DNA of 64,000 bases from DASYKS01 sp031404815 (GCA_031404815.1 JANNIH010000169.1:1-64000); one strand, 5' to 3'. Counted from the first letter of the stretch, positions 14,231 to 23,013 are shown. Notes: generated from the sequence alone by a model not told the origin. Translations and numbers: made by a program.

Positions 14231-16449
14231 TGCGCCCGCTCGGCGGTTTCCGTTGGCTCCTGGCCGGCGCGCTCGCCGCCGCCGCGGTCGCGACGACCTT
14301 CCTGGCCTGGCCCCTCCGAGAGCTGCGGATCGAAGTGAACGACCTGGAGTTCCTATCGCAACGGAGCGAGGTGCTGGCAACGGACGAGAGCGTGCGCGCG
14401 ACATTCGGTTCGGACGACCGACTGATCATCGCGCTGGAAGGGCTAGGAAAAGAGGTCACCGACCCGGTCTTCATCGACGATGCGCGGTTTTTCATGGGCC
14501 GGATCGCCGCCGACTACAACCTCGACAAGCTGATGCTCGATCGGCTGTATCGGGCACGTTTCCGCAGGGAACCGGTGGCCGGAGAACCTTATCTCCTCCA
14601 TCCGCCCGGCGCCGCCTGGATAGACCGGGCGCTGCTCCTCACCGGGACGACCGGCCAGATCGCGGCCGGCCGATCGCGCCGCGCGTACTTCTTCGAATTT
14701 CCGTCGTTCTCCGCTGCGGGGGTGGAATCGATCGTTCCCCTGGTGCGGCAGGCCGCCGCCGATCTCGACGCCCGCCGACCGGGGGCCTATCGCGTCCGGC
14801 TGATCGGCCGGCAAGTTGTACTGAACGCCTTGGGAACGTCTATTTTCGCCGACCTTCTGCGTCTGCTCCCATGGAGCTTTCTGCTGATCGGCATCCTGTT
14901 CTGGATCCTGTTCCGCTCCTGGGTCCTGGTTTCGCTGGCGGTGGTCCAGTCGATGGCGACGGTCGTCCTCACGCTCGCCATCCTCGCGCGGCTCGGCCAG
15001 CCGCTGTCGCTGATGACCGCGATGATCCCGGTGTTGATCACCGTCCTCGGAATCGCGGACGAGATCCACATGTTCGGCGAGTTCCTCCGCCTGCGGACCG
15101 TCTACCCGGAGCGCACGGCCGCGGCACTCGCCTGGGAATCTCTGCGCCGCCTGTTCTTCCCCTGCACGGCGATCACCCTCACGACAATCATCGGCTTCGC
15201 CTCGTTCCTCGCGACCGACGCTCCGGCCCTCCGCCTGTTCGGACTCCTGGCCGGCATCGGCCTCGGCATCTCTTGGGTGATCAGCATCACCCTGGTCCCC
15301 GCCGTCCTCGCCCTGGTGCCCATCCATGCCCGTCCGCGCTGGAGCGAGCGCACCTGGTCGCTCGAGGCGGCCGTGCCCTTCCTGCGCAGCCGCGCCTTTC
15401 CGATCGGGCTCTCGCTCCTCCTCCTCCCCGGCCTCTTTCGCCTCCAAATCGGCGACGGTTGGACGCGCAACTTCCGGCCCGACCACCCCGTCGTCCAGGA
15501 CGTCCACTGGTTCGAAAAGGAATCGGTCGGGCTCTATCAGTTCGACCTGATGCTCACCCGTCGCGACGCGCGCCCGTGGAGCGAGCCGAAGCTGTTGGCC
15601 GAGCTGTCACGGCTCCAACGAGAGGTCGCGGCGACCCCCTCGGTGACCGCCTCGATCTCGATCGTCGACCTGGTGCGCGACCGGGCCTGGGAGCTGGGCG
15701 ACCCCGCCGCGCCGCGACCTCCGATTCCGGCGTCCCGAACCGAAGTGACACGCCTCATCGAAACCTATCGGATCTTCAACGAACAGACGTTGGAACGTCT
15801 GTTTCTCGATCGAGAGGAGACCTCGACCCGGCTGATGTTCGGCGTGGCGAGCGACGACTACGCAACCGCGACCCGAGTCCACCGCGCGCTGGAAACCGCC
15901 GTGCGCCGCAACTTCCCGCCAGGCGAAGTGAGCGCGCGAATCGGCGGCAGCGCTGAACGGGGAGCGGTTCTGATCGAATCGATCGTGACCAACCAGGGGA
16001 CTTCGGTCGGACTCTCCCTGCTCGTCTCGCTGTTGGTCCTGGGTCTCGCCTCCGGTCGTTGGGGGCCAACCCTCCAATGCATCGCCGCCAACATCTGGGC
16101 GCTGCTCCTGGTCCTCGGGGCGGCCGGATGGCTCGGCATCGAAATGGGAGTGGCCACCTCGTCCTTCCTGGCTCTAGGCGTGGGCGTAGGTCTCGACTAC
16201 GGAATCCACCTCGCCTTCGGTCAGGAGTCGGTCGAAGGGGGGCCCGGAGCGGTCTTCCTGCGCGTCGCCGCCAACGTGCTGGTGGTGGGCGCGGGCCTCG
16301 CGGTCCTGATGCTCTCGGCCAACCCGACGGTGGCGAAGTTGGGTTTTCTCATCGTACTCAGCCTCGTCGCCTCCGGCTACACCGCGATCGTAATCTTCGC
16401 GCAGGCCCGACAGGGCAGGATTACCTCGGAGCCTCATCCCGTCCGATGA
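14230..16449 (+). CDS. MMPL/RND-superfamily exporter
   Basis: 739 residues with the classical layout: one TM at the N-terminus, a periplasmic loop (residues ~40-210), five TM segments in the first sterol-sensing-like domain (e.g. LLPWSFLLIGILFWILFRSW; GIADEIHMFGEFLRLR matches the GxxDEIHMxxEF hallmark of hydrophobe/amphiphile exporters), a second loop (~415-580) and a second TM bundle with GVGVGLDYGIHLAF. Such proteins export lipids or hydrophobic compounds using the proton gradient; substrate unknown. Coupled to the 13706 gene upstream. Confidence 0.88.
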   Translation: MRPLGGFRWLLAGALAAAAVATTFLAWPLRELRIEVNDLEFLSQRSEVLATDESVRATFGSDDRLIIALEGLGKEVTDPVFIDDARFFMGRIAADYNLDKLMLDRLYRARFRREPVAGEPYLLHPPGAAWIDRALLLTGTTGQIAAGRSRRAYFFEFPSFSAAGVESIVPLVRQAAADLDARRPGAYRVRLIGRQVVLNALGTSIFADLLRLLPWSFLLIGILFWILFRSWVLVSLAVVQSMATVVLTLAILARLGQPLSLMTAMIPVLITVLGIADEIHMFGEFLRLRTVYPERTAAALAWESLRRLFFPCTAITLTTIIGFASFLATDAPALRLFGLLAGIGLGISWVISITLVPAVLALVPIHARPRWSERTWSLEAAVPFLRSRAFPIGLSLLLLPGLFRLQIGDGWTRNFRPDHPVVQDVHWFEKESVGLYQFDLMLTRRDARPWSEPKLLAELSRLQREVAATPSVTASISIVDLVRDRAWELGDPAAPRPPIPASRTEVTRLIETYRIFNEQTLERLFLDREETSTRLMFGVASDDYATATRVHRALETAVRRNFPPGEVSARIGGSAERGAVLIESIVTNQGTSVGLSLLVSLLVLGLASGRWGPTLQCIAANIWALLLVLGAAGWLGIEMGVATSSFLALGVGVGLDYGIHLAFGQESVEGGPGAVFLRVAANVLVVGAGLAVLMLSANPTVAKLGFLIVLSLVASGYTAIVIFAQARQGRITSEPHPVR

Positions 16450-16582
16450 ACGTGTAGGTTTCGGCAAGATGCTCGACGCCGTCCAGAGCCAGAGACCCTG
16501 AGCAGGCCTCAGAAGGTTGGAGCGGGAGGACGGGACGGTAGTACAGTCGCGCCATGCGCAGACCAAAGCCGGGAACGAACCG

Positions 16583-17533
16583 ATGAAGATTGCGATGATG
16601 GGGGCGGGCGGGGTCGGCGGCTTCTACGGCGCACGGCTCCACCAAGCGGGGCATGAGGTCACATTCATCGCGCGGGGCGCCCACGCCACGGCGATGCGGA
16701 CGGGCGGCTTGAGAGTCCAAAGCGCGCTCGGCGACCTGCACCTCCCGAGCGTGAACGTCGCCACCGATCCGCGCGAGGTGGGACCGGTCGATCTGGTCGT
16801 GATGGCGGTGAAGCTGTGGGACACCGACGCCGCGGTAGAAGCCATCAAGCCGATGATCGGCGCCCAGACGGTCGTCGTGTCGCTCCAGAACGGCGTCGAC
16901 AAAGACGACACGCTCGCCGCGGTCGTCGGCCGCGATCACGTGCTGGGCGGCGTCACCTACATCCTCGCGAATCTTTCCGAGCCGGGGGTCGTGGTCCATT
17001 CCGGTCGCTTGCAACGCGTCTGGATCGGCGAGCTCGACGGCGGCGTATCGGACCGAGTGCAGAGGGTGGTCGCGGCGTTCGTCGCCTCCGGCATCGAGGC
17101 CGAAGCGAGCGCCGACATTCGCCGCGCGACGTGGGAGAAATTCGCCTTTCTCGCCGCCAATTCCGCGGTCACCGCGGTCACCCGCCAGAGCGTCGGCGCG
17201 GTGCGGACCCATCCGGCCACCCGGGCACTGCTCGCCGACGCGATGCACGAGGTCGCGGCTCTCGCGCAAGCGGAAGGGGTCGCGGTCGCGGCAGACTTCG
17301 TCGAGGAGCGCCTCCGCTTCGTCGACACCCTGCCGGACGGCGGCCGCGCCTCGATGGCGCAGGACCTTCTGCGCGGCGGGCGCTTGGAACTCGACTGGCT
17401 GAGCGGCGCCGTGGTCCGCCGCGCCGAGCGGCTCGGCCTCGCGACACCGGTGCATCGCGCCCTGTATGCGGCGCTGGTGCTCTACAAAGACGGCCCGCCG
17501 ACCGGCGGCCTGGCCCCCGAGAGGAACCCATGA
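16583..17533 (+). CDS. panE: 2-dehydropantoate 2-reductase (ketopantoate reductase)
   Basis: NADPH-dependent reduction of ketopantoate in pantothenate synthesis. 316 residues from ATG 16583: MKIAMMGAGGVGGFYGARL (Rossmann GxGxxG), VAVKLWDT, SLQNGVDKDD, and catalytic Lys in WEKFAFLAANSAVTAVTR. A longer frame from 16517 would add residues before the Rossmann motif and is rejected. The stop overlaps the next gene's ATG by four bases. Some family members act on other 2-oxo acids, so the symbol is likely rather than proven. Confidence 0.85.
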   Translation: MKIAMMGAGGVGGFYGARLHQAGHEVTFIARGAHATAMRTGGLRVQSALGDLHLPSVNVATDPREVGPVDLVVMAVKLWDTDAAVEAIKPMIGAQTVVVSLQNGVDKDDTLAAVVGRDHVLGGVTYILANLSEPGVVVHSGRLQRVWIGELDGGVSDRVQRVVAAFVASGIEAEASADIRRATWEKFAFLAANSAVTAVTRQSVGAVRTHPATRALLADAMHEVAALAQAEGVAVAADFVEERLRFVDTLPDGGRASMAQDLLRGGRLELDWLSGAVVRRAERLGLATPVHRALYAALVLYKDGPPTGGLAPERNP

Positions 17534-18429
17534 CATCACGCCCAGCTCGCGCCCTCGCTCTGCTGCTGATCGGTTCGACCCTCACGGCATGTCTGCGCTG
17601 GCGACCGGATTGGCGACCGGCCGGAGCGGCGGACGGGGCGACCCGCGCGAGCGAAAGTGCATCAGACGCCGATCTCGCCCAGGCCCGCGAGGCGTCGGAG
17701 CGGGCGGTGGATGCCGGCGGATTGCGCACCGCCATGGCCGAATACGAGAAGGTGTTGGCCGTAGAACCGCAGAGCTACGCCACGCTCGTCGCCCTCGCGG
17801 ATCACTCGATTCTGATGGCGACCGCCTACACCGAGGCGCGGGGGGCCAAACGCGCGCGCTACCGGCGGGCGATGCGGCTGGCCGAGCGGGCGATGTACAC
17901 CAACCCCGATTTCAGACGTTTGGCGGACGGCGGCGCCCGCCCTTGGGAAGCGAGCGGCGCCCTCAACCTACGCGAGATGGGCGCCATGATGGTCTGGATG
18001 ACCGCCCTGCTCTACGACTTCAAAGAGTGTATGTCCGGACCGGCCCGGGTGATCAACGTGCGCTGGATCACCCATCTCGACCCGCTGCTCGACCGCATGG
18101 AGCAGCTCGACGAGCGCTGGGCCGAAGGCGCCGTCCCGTTCACCCGCGCCTTCTACTACTTCGTCCTCCCGGAGAGCCTCGGCGGCGACCGGAAGCTCTC
18201 GGCACAATCCTTTGCGCGCGCCGTCGAGATGGGGCCGAATCGTCTGGTCCTCCGCTGGGGTCGGGCAAGGTTTTTCCATGTTCTGACCCAGGACCGCGAG
18301 GGCTTCGTCTCGGACCTGGATTGGGTTTCGACCCGCGACCCGGAAGACTTCTCCGATGCGCCGGCGTGGAAGGCCTACATTCAGCGCGACGCGAAGCGGT
18401 TGCTCGGCCAGACGGATCGGCTGTTCTGA
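17530..18429 (+). CDS. TatT-like lipoprotein (TRAP transporter-associated family)
   Basis: 299 residues from ATG 17530, overlapping panE by four bases. Signal sequence with lipobox LTAC (Cys at about 20). TPR-like helices follow (AMAEYEKVLAVEPQSYATLVALAD), then GARPWEASGALNLREMGAMMVW and ESLGGDRKLSAQSFARAVEMGPN, a pattern typical of the TatT component family, where helical repeats bind partner proteins or hydrophobic ligands. No TRAP subunits lie nearby; the MFS gene follows on the same strand. Confidence 0.7.
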   Translation: MTSRPARALALLLIGSTLTACLRWRPDWRPAGAADGATRASESASDADLAQAREASERAVDAGGLRTAMAEYEKVLAVEPQSYATLVALADHSILMATAYTEARGAKRARYRRAMRLAERAMYTNPDFRRLADGGARPWEASGALNLREMGAMMVWMTALLYDFKECMSGPARVINVRWITHLDPLLDRMEQLDERWAEGAVPFTRAFYYFVLPESLGGDRKLSAQSFARAVEMGPNRLVLRWGRARFFHVLTQDREGFVSDLDWVSTRDPEDFSDAPAWKAYIQRDAKRLLGQTDRLF

Positions 18430-18499
18430 TCTCGGCTTCACGCCCCCGCGCCGCAAGCTTCTTGGACACAGCCTAGGCACTCGCCGTTCCGGAACCTAC

Positions 18500-20116
18500 A
18501 TGCCGACCACCACCGCCACCACCACCCTGCCCGAGGGGCAGATCGTCTCCAAGGCCGAAGAGCGGCGGGTGATCTTCGCCTCGTCGCTGGGCACTGTGTT
18601 CGAGTGGTACGACTTCTATCTCTACGCGACCCTCGCGCCGTTCTTCGCCGGCTTGTTCTTCCCCAAAGGGAACGAAACCGGCGCGTTGATGTCGGCCTTC
18701 GCCACTTATGCCGCCGGTTTCTTGGTGCGGCCGTTCGGCGCGGTCGTCTTCGGCCGGTTGGGCGACCTGGTCGGCCGCAAGCACACGTTCCTGATCACCA
18801 TCGTGGTGATGGGTGCCGCCACCTTCGGCGTCGGGCTGCTGCCGACCTACGAATCGATCGGCATGGCGGCGCCGATTCTGCTGGTGACGTTGCGCCTGCT
18901 CCAGGGTCTGGCGCTCGGCGGCGAATACGGCGGCGCCGCAACCTACGTGGCCGAACATGCGCCCGATCGCCAACGGGGCCGCGCCACCGCGTGGATTCAG
19001 ACCACGGCGACGCTCGGCTTCTTCCTCTCGCTCTTGGTGATCGGCCTCTGCCGCGGCCTGATGCAACCGGAGGTGTTCACCAGCTGGGGTTGGCGCATCC
19101 CTTTCCTGGTTTCGTTGCTCCTGCTCGCCTTCTCGGTCTACATCCGCCTCAAGCTCGAAGAGTCGCCGGTCTTTAAACTCTTGAAGTCCCAAGGCAAGGC
19201 GTCGAAGGCGCCGATCACGGAATCTTTCTTCCACTACCCCAACAACAAATACGTTCTCTTGGCGCTGCTCGGCGCCACCGCCGGGCAGGGTGTCGTCTGG
19301 TACACGGGGCAGTTTTATGCCCTCTTTTTCCTTACCATCGCGCTCAAGCTCGACTATCTGACCGCCTACACCCTGATCGCCATCTCGCTCCTGCTCGGCA
19401 CGCCGTTCTTCCTCGTCTTCGGCCGCCTCTCGGACCGGATCGGACGCTTGAAGATCATCCTCGGCGGCTGCCTGCTGGCGGCCCTCACCTATTTCCCGCT
19501 GTTTGCCGGCCTCACGCACTACGTCAACCCGGGGCTCGAGGAGTTCGCCGCCACCCACGCCATCACGGTGGCCGCCGACGACTGCCAGTTCCACGTCTTT
19601 CCCGGACCGAAGACCCGCTACAGCGACTGCGACCGCACCCGCGATTTTCTGACCAAGTCCGGCCTTTCGTTCTCCTCCCTGCCCGCGGTCGAGGGGAAGA
19701 CCGTGGTCACCCGGATCGGCGACGTCGAGCTCACCGGCTGGGACGAGGCGAAGTACAAAGAAGCACTCGCCGCCGCCGGCTACCCGGCCACCGCCGACCG
19801 GGCACGGATCAACTATCCGATGACGATCTTGATTCTGTTCATCCTGGTGCTCTACGTCACCATGGTCTACGGTCCGATCGCCGCCTTCTTGGTCGAGCTC
19901 TTCCCGGCCAAGATCCGCTACACCTCGATGTCGCTCCCCTACCACATCGGCAACGGTTGGTTCGGCGGCCTGCTGCCGCTCCTGGCCACAGCGATGGTCG
20001 CGCGGGCCGGCAACATCTACGCCGGGCTCTGGTACCCGATCGGCGTGGCGCTCTTGACCGTGGTCGTCGGCACCCTGTTCCTCAAGGAAACCAAGGACCG
20101 GTCGATCCACGACTGA
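18500..20116 (+). CDS. MFS transporter, metabolite:H+ symporter (MHS) type
   Basis: 538 residues, 12 predicted TM. Family marks: SLGTVFEWYDFYLYATLAP near the N-terminus, GRLGDLVGRKHTF loop, RLLQGLALGGEYGGAATYVAE, FGRLSDRIGRLK. These match proline/betaine, alpha-ketoglutarate and shikimate-type carriers. An extra soluble stretch of about 80 residues (from HAITVAADDCQF to DRARINYP) sits between TM8 and TM9, with a Cys pair (DDCQ and SDCD). ATG 18500 is used; upstream codons are in the gene before. Substrate cannot be read from sequence. Confidence 0.88.
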   Translation: MPTTTATTTLPEGQIVSKAEERRVIFASSLGTVFEWYDFYLYATLAPFFAGLFFPKGNETGALMSAFATYAAGFLVRPFGAVVFGRLGDLVGRKHTFLITIVVMGAATFGVGLLPTYESIGMAAPILLVTLRLLQGLALGGEYGGAATYVAEHAPDRQRGRATAWIQTTATLGFFLSLLVIGLCRGLMQPEVFTSWGWRIPFLVSLLLLAFSVYIRLKLEESPVFKLLKSQGKASKAPITESFFHYPNNKYVLLALLGATAGQGVVWYTGQFYALFFLTIALKLDYLTAYTLIAISLLLGTPFFLVFGRLSDRIGRLKIILGGCLLAALTYFPLFAGLTHYVNPGLEEFAATHAITVAADDCQFHVFPGPKTRYSDCDRTRDFLTKSGLSFSSLPAVEGKTVVTRIGDVELTGWDEAKYKEALAAAGYPATADRARINYPMTILILFILVLYVTMVYGPIAAFLVELFPAKIRYTSMSLPYHIGNGWFGGLLPLLATAMVARAGNIYAGLWYPIGVALLTVVVGTLFLKETKDRSIHD

Positions 20117-20319
20117 GGGCGGCAGTGGCCAAACCAATCGCACCGCGCCACGATGGACCCCACCGCGCCCGGACTACCGCCGCGAGGTGAAACTGGTGTC
20201 AGGCATGACAGCCGCCACGTTGGATCGGTTGATTGTTCGGGCCATGGGCGAAGGCCTCACCCGGAGGGGCGGGGAGGGGAAACATCGACGAGGTCAGTGC
20301 GATTCGGGGCCGACGAGGA

Positions 20320-20576
20320 TCACCCCGCCGTCGTCACGAGTGGGTTCGACGATAGGCGAACGAATCCAGCCTGTGTGACAGGAGCCGTGGCCCAACCGTT
20401 TTCCGCATGGCGAGCGAACCACTGATGCGCCAACCGGTGGTGAACGTGGTTCGGCCAAGCAAGGGCAACCAAGAGATTCACGTCGAGGAGAGCGACGACC
20501 GGCTTTTCCGCTCGGCCTGGGCCAAGCTCTTGGCCACCCAGTAGATGTCTTCGTCGAGCTGGAGTGTGGTACGCAT
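20320..20576 (-). pseudogene. VapBC remnant: antitoxin 5' part joined to toxin 5' part
   Basis: From ATG 20576 the sequence reads MRTTLQLDEDIYWVAKSLA, a VapB-type ribbon-helix-helix start, but it reaches a stop after about 32 codons in a toxin frame shift. In the second frame, directly overlapping, it reads VVALLDVNLLVALAWPNHVH and VTQAGFVRLSSNP, the N-terminal two thirds of a PIN toxin (first Asp present), ending at a stop at 20320 before the last acidic residues. The antitoxin's C-terminal toxin-binding part and the toxin's C-terminus are both missing. Confidence 0.75.
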
Positions 20577-20613
20577 AGGCGTCACGATAGGTGCGTTGAT
20601 GCGGTGATGTCAA

Positions 20614-20861
20614 GGAAGCCTAGGGCGTTGCCCTAGGCTGGTATTGCGCGGGCCTTCGGCCCTTCTCGAAGCGAAGCGGCAAGCGTCACCTGGGTGGCGT
20701 TATGCGGTACCATTTCTCAAGTACTGCGCTTGGGCGATAGAACTTCCAAAGACGGCACCTTGAGCGCCAACGGCGCGGCCCTATACCAGACTGGGGCATC
20801 GCCCCAGGCAATAGACGGAGACATGATCAACCCAGGGCTGAAAGCCCGGTTCATCCAGCGT
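20614..20861 (+). repeat. Long direct repeat, left copy (REP/BIME-like)
   Basis: 248 bases almost identical to 21363-21607. It is a string of short palindromes: CCTAGGGCGTTGCCCTAGG, GGGCCTTCGGCCC, GCGCCAACGGCGC, GGGGCATCGCCCC, GGGCTGAAAGCCC. Such hairpin clusters flank RAYT genes in many bacteria and are the DNA that RAYT proteins recognise. Confidence 0.9.
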
Positions 20862-20866
20862 CTGCT

Positions 20867-21319
20867 ATGCCACAGTCCCTTTCTCACGTGCTCCTTCACC
20901 TCATCTTCAGCACGAAGGACCGTCACGCCTGGCTCGGTCCGGAACTTCGCCCTGCTCTCCATGCCTATCTCGCGACCGTCGCCCGAAACTTCGGCTGTGA
21001 ATGCCATCGCGTCGGGGGTATTGCCGACCATGTCCATCTTGCCCTTCGGTTTTCGCGAACGCACACCATCGCCGCCCTCGTCGAAGAGCTGAAGACCTCT
21101 TCCTCGAAATGGCTCAAGACCCAATCCCCTGATCTGGGCAGCTTCGCCTGGCAGCGCGGTTACGGCGTGTTCTCGGTCGGCCCCGGTGATCTGAATTCGT
21201 TGATGACCTACATCGACCATCAGGAGGAACATCATCGGACCCGCACGTTCCAAGAGGAATACCGGGCGTTCCTCACAAAATACGGTGTGGCCTTCGACGA
21301 TCGCTACACCTGGGATTGA
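20867..21319 (+). mobile_element. REP-associated tyrosine transposase (RAYT, IS200-like Y1)
   Basis: A 150-residue intact gene starting at ATG 20867. MPQSLSHVLLHLIFSTKDR is the family N-terminus; the HUH-type histidines are in GIADHVHLALRF; the C-terminal YIDHQEEHHRTRTFQEEYRAFLTKYGV contains the candidate catalytic Tyr and the family tail. Y1 enzymes cut single-stranded DNA at hairpins. It sits between two long direct repeats full of hairpins, so the unit 20614-21607 is probably a mobilised block. The 5' repeat ends 5 bases before the ATG. Confidence 0.92.
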
Positions 21320-21362
21320 GCTGATAGATCGGGCCTTCGGCCCTCACCTCGGCGGGCTGACC

Positions 21363-21607
21363 GGAAGCCTAGGGCGTTGCCCTAGGCTGGTATAGGGCGG
21401 GCCTTCGGCCCTTCTCGAAGCGAAGTGACAAGCGTCACCTGGGTGGCGTTATGCGGCACCATTGCTCAAGTGCTGGGCTTGCGCGATAGAACTTCCAAAG
21501 ACGGCTCCTTGAGCGCCAACGGCGCGGCCCTATACCAGACTGGGGCATCGCCCCAGGCAATAGACGGAGACATGATCTAAGGGCTGAAAGCCCGGTTCAT
21601 CCAGCGT
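21363..21607 (+). repeat. Long direct repeat, right copy
   Basis: 245 bases matching 20614-20861 with about a dozen substitutions and a 3-base difference before GGGCTGAAAGCCC. Between the transposase stop and this copy is another short hairpin (GGGCCTTCGGCCC at about 21331). The right edge (CCAGCGT, 21601-21607) abuts the cas2 remnant exactly. Confidence 0.9.
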
Positions 21608-21701
21608 ACGGATCTACCGCCTCTGCGCCGACTGCCGAGGCAACGTCCAGATCTTCGGACTGGGCGTTTTGTCGGTTGACCCCGAGGTGTACGTGATCTG
21701 A
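21606..21701 (+). pseudogene. cas2: cas2 remnant (C-terminal 31 codons)
   Basis: Reading from 21606: VRIYRLCADCRGNVQIFG, then SVDPEVYVI and a stop at 21701. The D-S-V-R-x-Y-x-L-C-x-x-C pattern and the (E/D)-x-(E/D)-V-Y-(I/V)-(I/V) ending are the conserved C-terminus of Cas2, the CRISPR adaptation nuclease. Everything before SVRIY has been removed, with the break at the border of the RAYT-flanking repeat. It lies on the same strand just upstream of the CRISPR array, as cas2 normally does. Confidence 0.75.
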
Positions 21702-21923
21702 GGGGCTCTTGGCGAATCAAACGGCGTGCCAACTTTTTAGCCGGGCAGGGAAATTTGGTGGGTAGGTTGCGGGTGGAGCCGGAAGTCGTTCGTTGACAAT
21801 CGTTTAGGTCGATCGACGGAGGTCGAAGAGCGCACACCATGGCGCGTAACGGAAGCGGAAGTTGGGAGGTTGCGGAAATCGAGGCCGGAAACGGCCTAGA
21901 ATCAAGGCCTTGGAGAGGCAGCA
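21702..21923 (+). promoter_or_regulatory. Probable CRISPR leader
   Basis: 222 bases between the cas2 remnant and the first repeat, without a believable gene. Composition is less GC-rich near CAACTTTTTAGCC and GGGAAATTTGG; GTTGACAATCGTTTAGG at about 21792 could contain a -35 box. Assigned as leader by position only. Confidence 0.45.
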
Positions 21924-22113
21924 GTCGGAAATGCCCTGATCTGGACGGAGAGACTGCGACTCGTTTAGCAGGAAAGCAACAGTGTCGTCCTCGGCTTTCT
22001 TGTCGGAAATGCCCTGATCTGGACGGAGGGATTGCGACTGGCACTTCGGCCCGGCGGTCTCGCAGTGGACGGTGTTATCGGAAATGCCCTGATCGGGACG
22101 GATGGATTGCGAC
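21924..22113 (+). CRISPR. Three-repeat CRISPR array (orphan)
   Basis: Three 37-nt repeats at 21924-21960, 22002-22038 and 22077-22113, separated by unrelated spacers of 41 and 38 nt. Each repeat starts GTCGGAAATGCCCTGATC (third: ATCGG..) and ends ATTGCGAC (first: ACTGCGAC); the ends GTCG/CGAC are complementary, and the last eight bases resemble an ATTGAAAC-type crRNA tag. The third repeat is the most divergent, as expected of the leader-distal end. No cas genes other than the cas2 fragment are in the window. Confidence 0.85.
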
Positions 22114-22184
22114 GGTCCGCCGATGAAGTTTGGCCGGCTCGACCGCGCCGGTAGGGCCGTGATGTGGAGGCCCGATGGACGTCG

Positions 22185-22203
22185 TCTTACATCCTTGGTA
22201 AGA
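22185..22203 (+). promoter_or_regulatory. Inverted repeat, candidate operator of the AbrB-VapC pair
   Basis: TCTTAC, 7 bases, GTAAGA: a perfect 6-bp inverted repeat whose right arm touches the first possible ATG (22203) of the antitoxin gene. Autoregulation by antitoxin binding at such a site is usual for this class. Binding itself is inferred. Confidence 0.5.
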
Positions 22204-22211
22204 TGGCGCTC

Positions 22212-22481
22212 ATGAAATCCGCAACCCGGGTCACCAGCAAAGGTCAAGTCGTCATTCCCAAGCCCGTGCGCGAGCGACTCAGGTGGGCGGCGGGGATCTC
22301 ACTTGCCGTCGAGGTCATGGATGATGGTGCCGTGCGCCTGATGCCGCTTAAGGCCGAGGACTCCATCGACAGCCTCTATGGCTGTTTGAAGGATCTCCCA
22401 GGGGATCCCCTCGCGGAGCTCGAAGCCGAGCACCAAGCCGAAATCGAAGCCGATGAGCGTTGGCACCGTCGCGGTTGTTGA
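22212..22481 (+). CDS. AbrB/MazE-type (SpoVT) antitoxin
   Basis: 89 residues from ATG 22212 (an alternative ATG at 22203 adds three). MKSATRVTSKGQVVIPKPVRERL is the swapped-hairpin AbrB DNA-binding domain; the acidic C-terminal part (ELEAEHQAEIEADERW) would bind the toxin. It overlaps the VapC gene by 29 bases. Appears intact, in contrast to the other toxin-antitoxin loci in the window. Confidence 0.88.
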   Translation: MKSATRVTSKGQVVIPKPVRERLRWAAGISLAVEVMDDGAVRLMPLKAEDSIDSLYGCLKDLPGDPLAELEAEHQAEIEADERWHRRGC

Positions 22482-22878
22482 TTCTTGGGCGATCCTGGCT
22501 TTTCTGCGCGCCGAGGAACCTGGCGCGGCGGTGATGCGCCGCTATTTCCGGCGCGCTCAAAGCGGCAACCTCCGCCTGCTCCTAAACGTGGTCAACCTCG
22601 GTGAGGTCTTCTATCGTCTGCTCCAACTCACCGGTGAGGCGCAGGCCGAGGAACGCCTCCGCCAGGTGAAGGCGCTGCCGATCGACATCGTACCGGCTCG
22701 CGAATCACTGGTCCTCGAGGCAGCGCGAGTCAAAGCGATGCACCCTCTCTCCTATGCCGACGCATTCGCTGTTGCCACCGGCCGGATCGAGAATGCGCCC
22801 GTCATCACCGGCGATCCGGAGATTCTGGCCCTTCCGGCCAAGGTGGTCCGCGTTCGCAGGCTCAACCGAAACGCCTGA
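22453..22878 (+). CDS. VapC-family PIN-domain ribonuclease toxin
   Basis: 141 residues. Acidic active-site residues of PIN domains are present: Asp in VVDSWAILAFL, Glu in NLGEVFYRL, Asp in SYADAFAVATG and Asp in ITGDPEILAL. Such toxins cut specific RNAs (often tRNA) and are neutralised by the adjacent antitoxin. Starts inside the antitoxin gene (coupled). Complete. Confidence 0.9.
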   Translation: MSVGTVAVVDSWAILAFLRAEEPGAAVMRRYFRRAQSGNLRLLLNVVNLGEVFYRLLQLTGEAQAEERLRQVKALPIDIVPARESLVLEAARVKAMHPLSYADAFAVATGRIENAPVITGDPEILALPAKVVRVRRLNRNA

Positions 22879-22954
22879 CCTCCCGGGGACAGGTGCCACG
22901 TGAAAACCGAGTTACGTGCCCGTCGCCAGCCGGCCGGCGCCACTTGCGCCCAAG

Positions 22955-23013
22955 AAAAAAGGGTGAGGCCGGCCAAGCCCCACCCTCGAAACTGCGACCT
23001 TCTACCGACCGAC
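22955..23013 (-). terminator. Conserved 3' element and terminator of cassette 2
   Basis: Read on the minus strand: GTCGGTCGGTAG (23013-23002), 15 bases, then AGGGTGGGGC, TTGGCC, GGCCTCACCCT and TTTTTT ending at 22955. Matches the 3' element of cassette 1 in motif, order and hairpin sequence. Confidence 0.85.

Noticed and set aside
18473..20143. 556-codon minus-strand frame opposite the MFS gene
   Set aside because: Composition is Glu/Gln/Arg-rich antisense; the + strand has all MFS motifs.
20187..20378. Small + strand ORF in the gap after the MFS gene
   Set aside because: No family resemblance or ribosome site; the 203-base gap 20117-20319 shows nothing else I can support.
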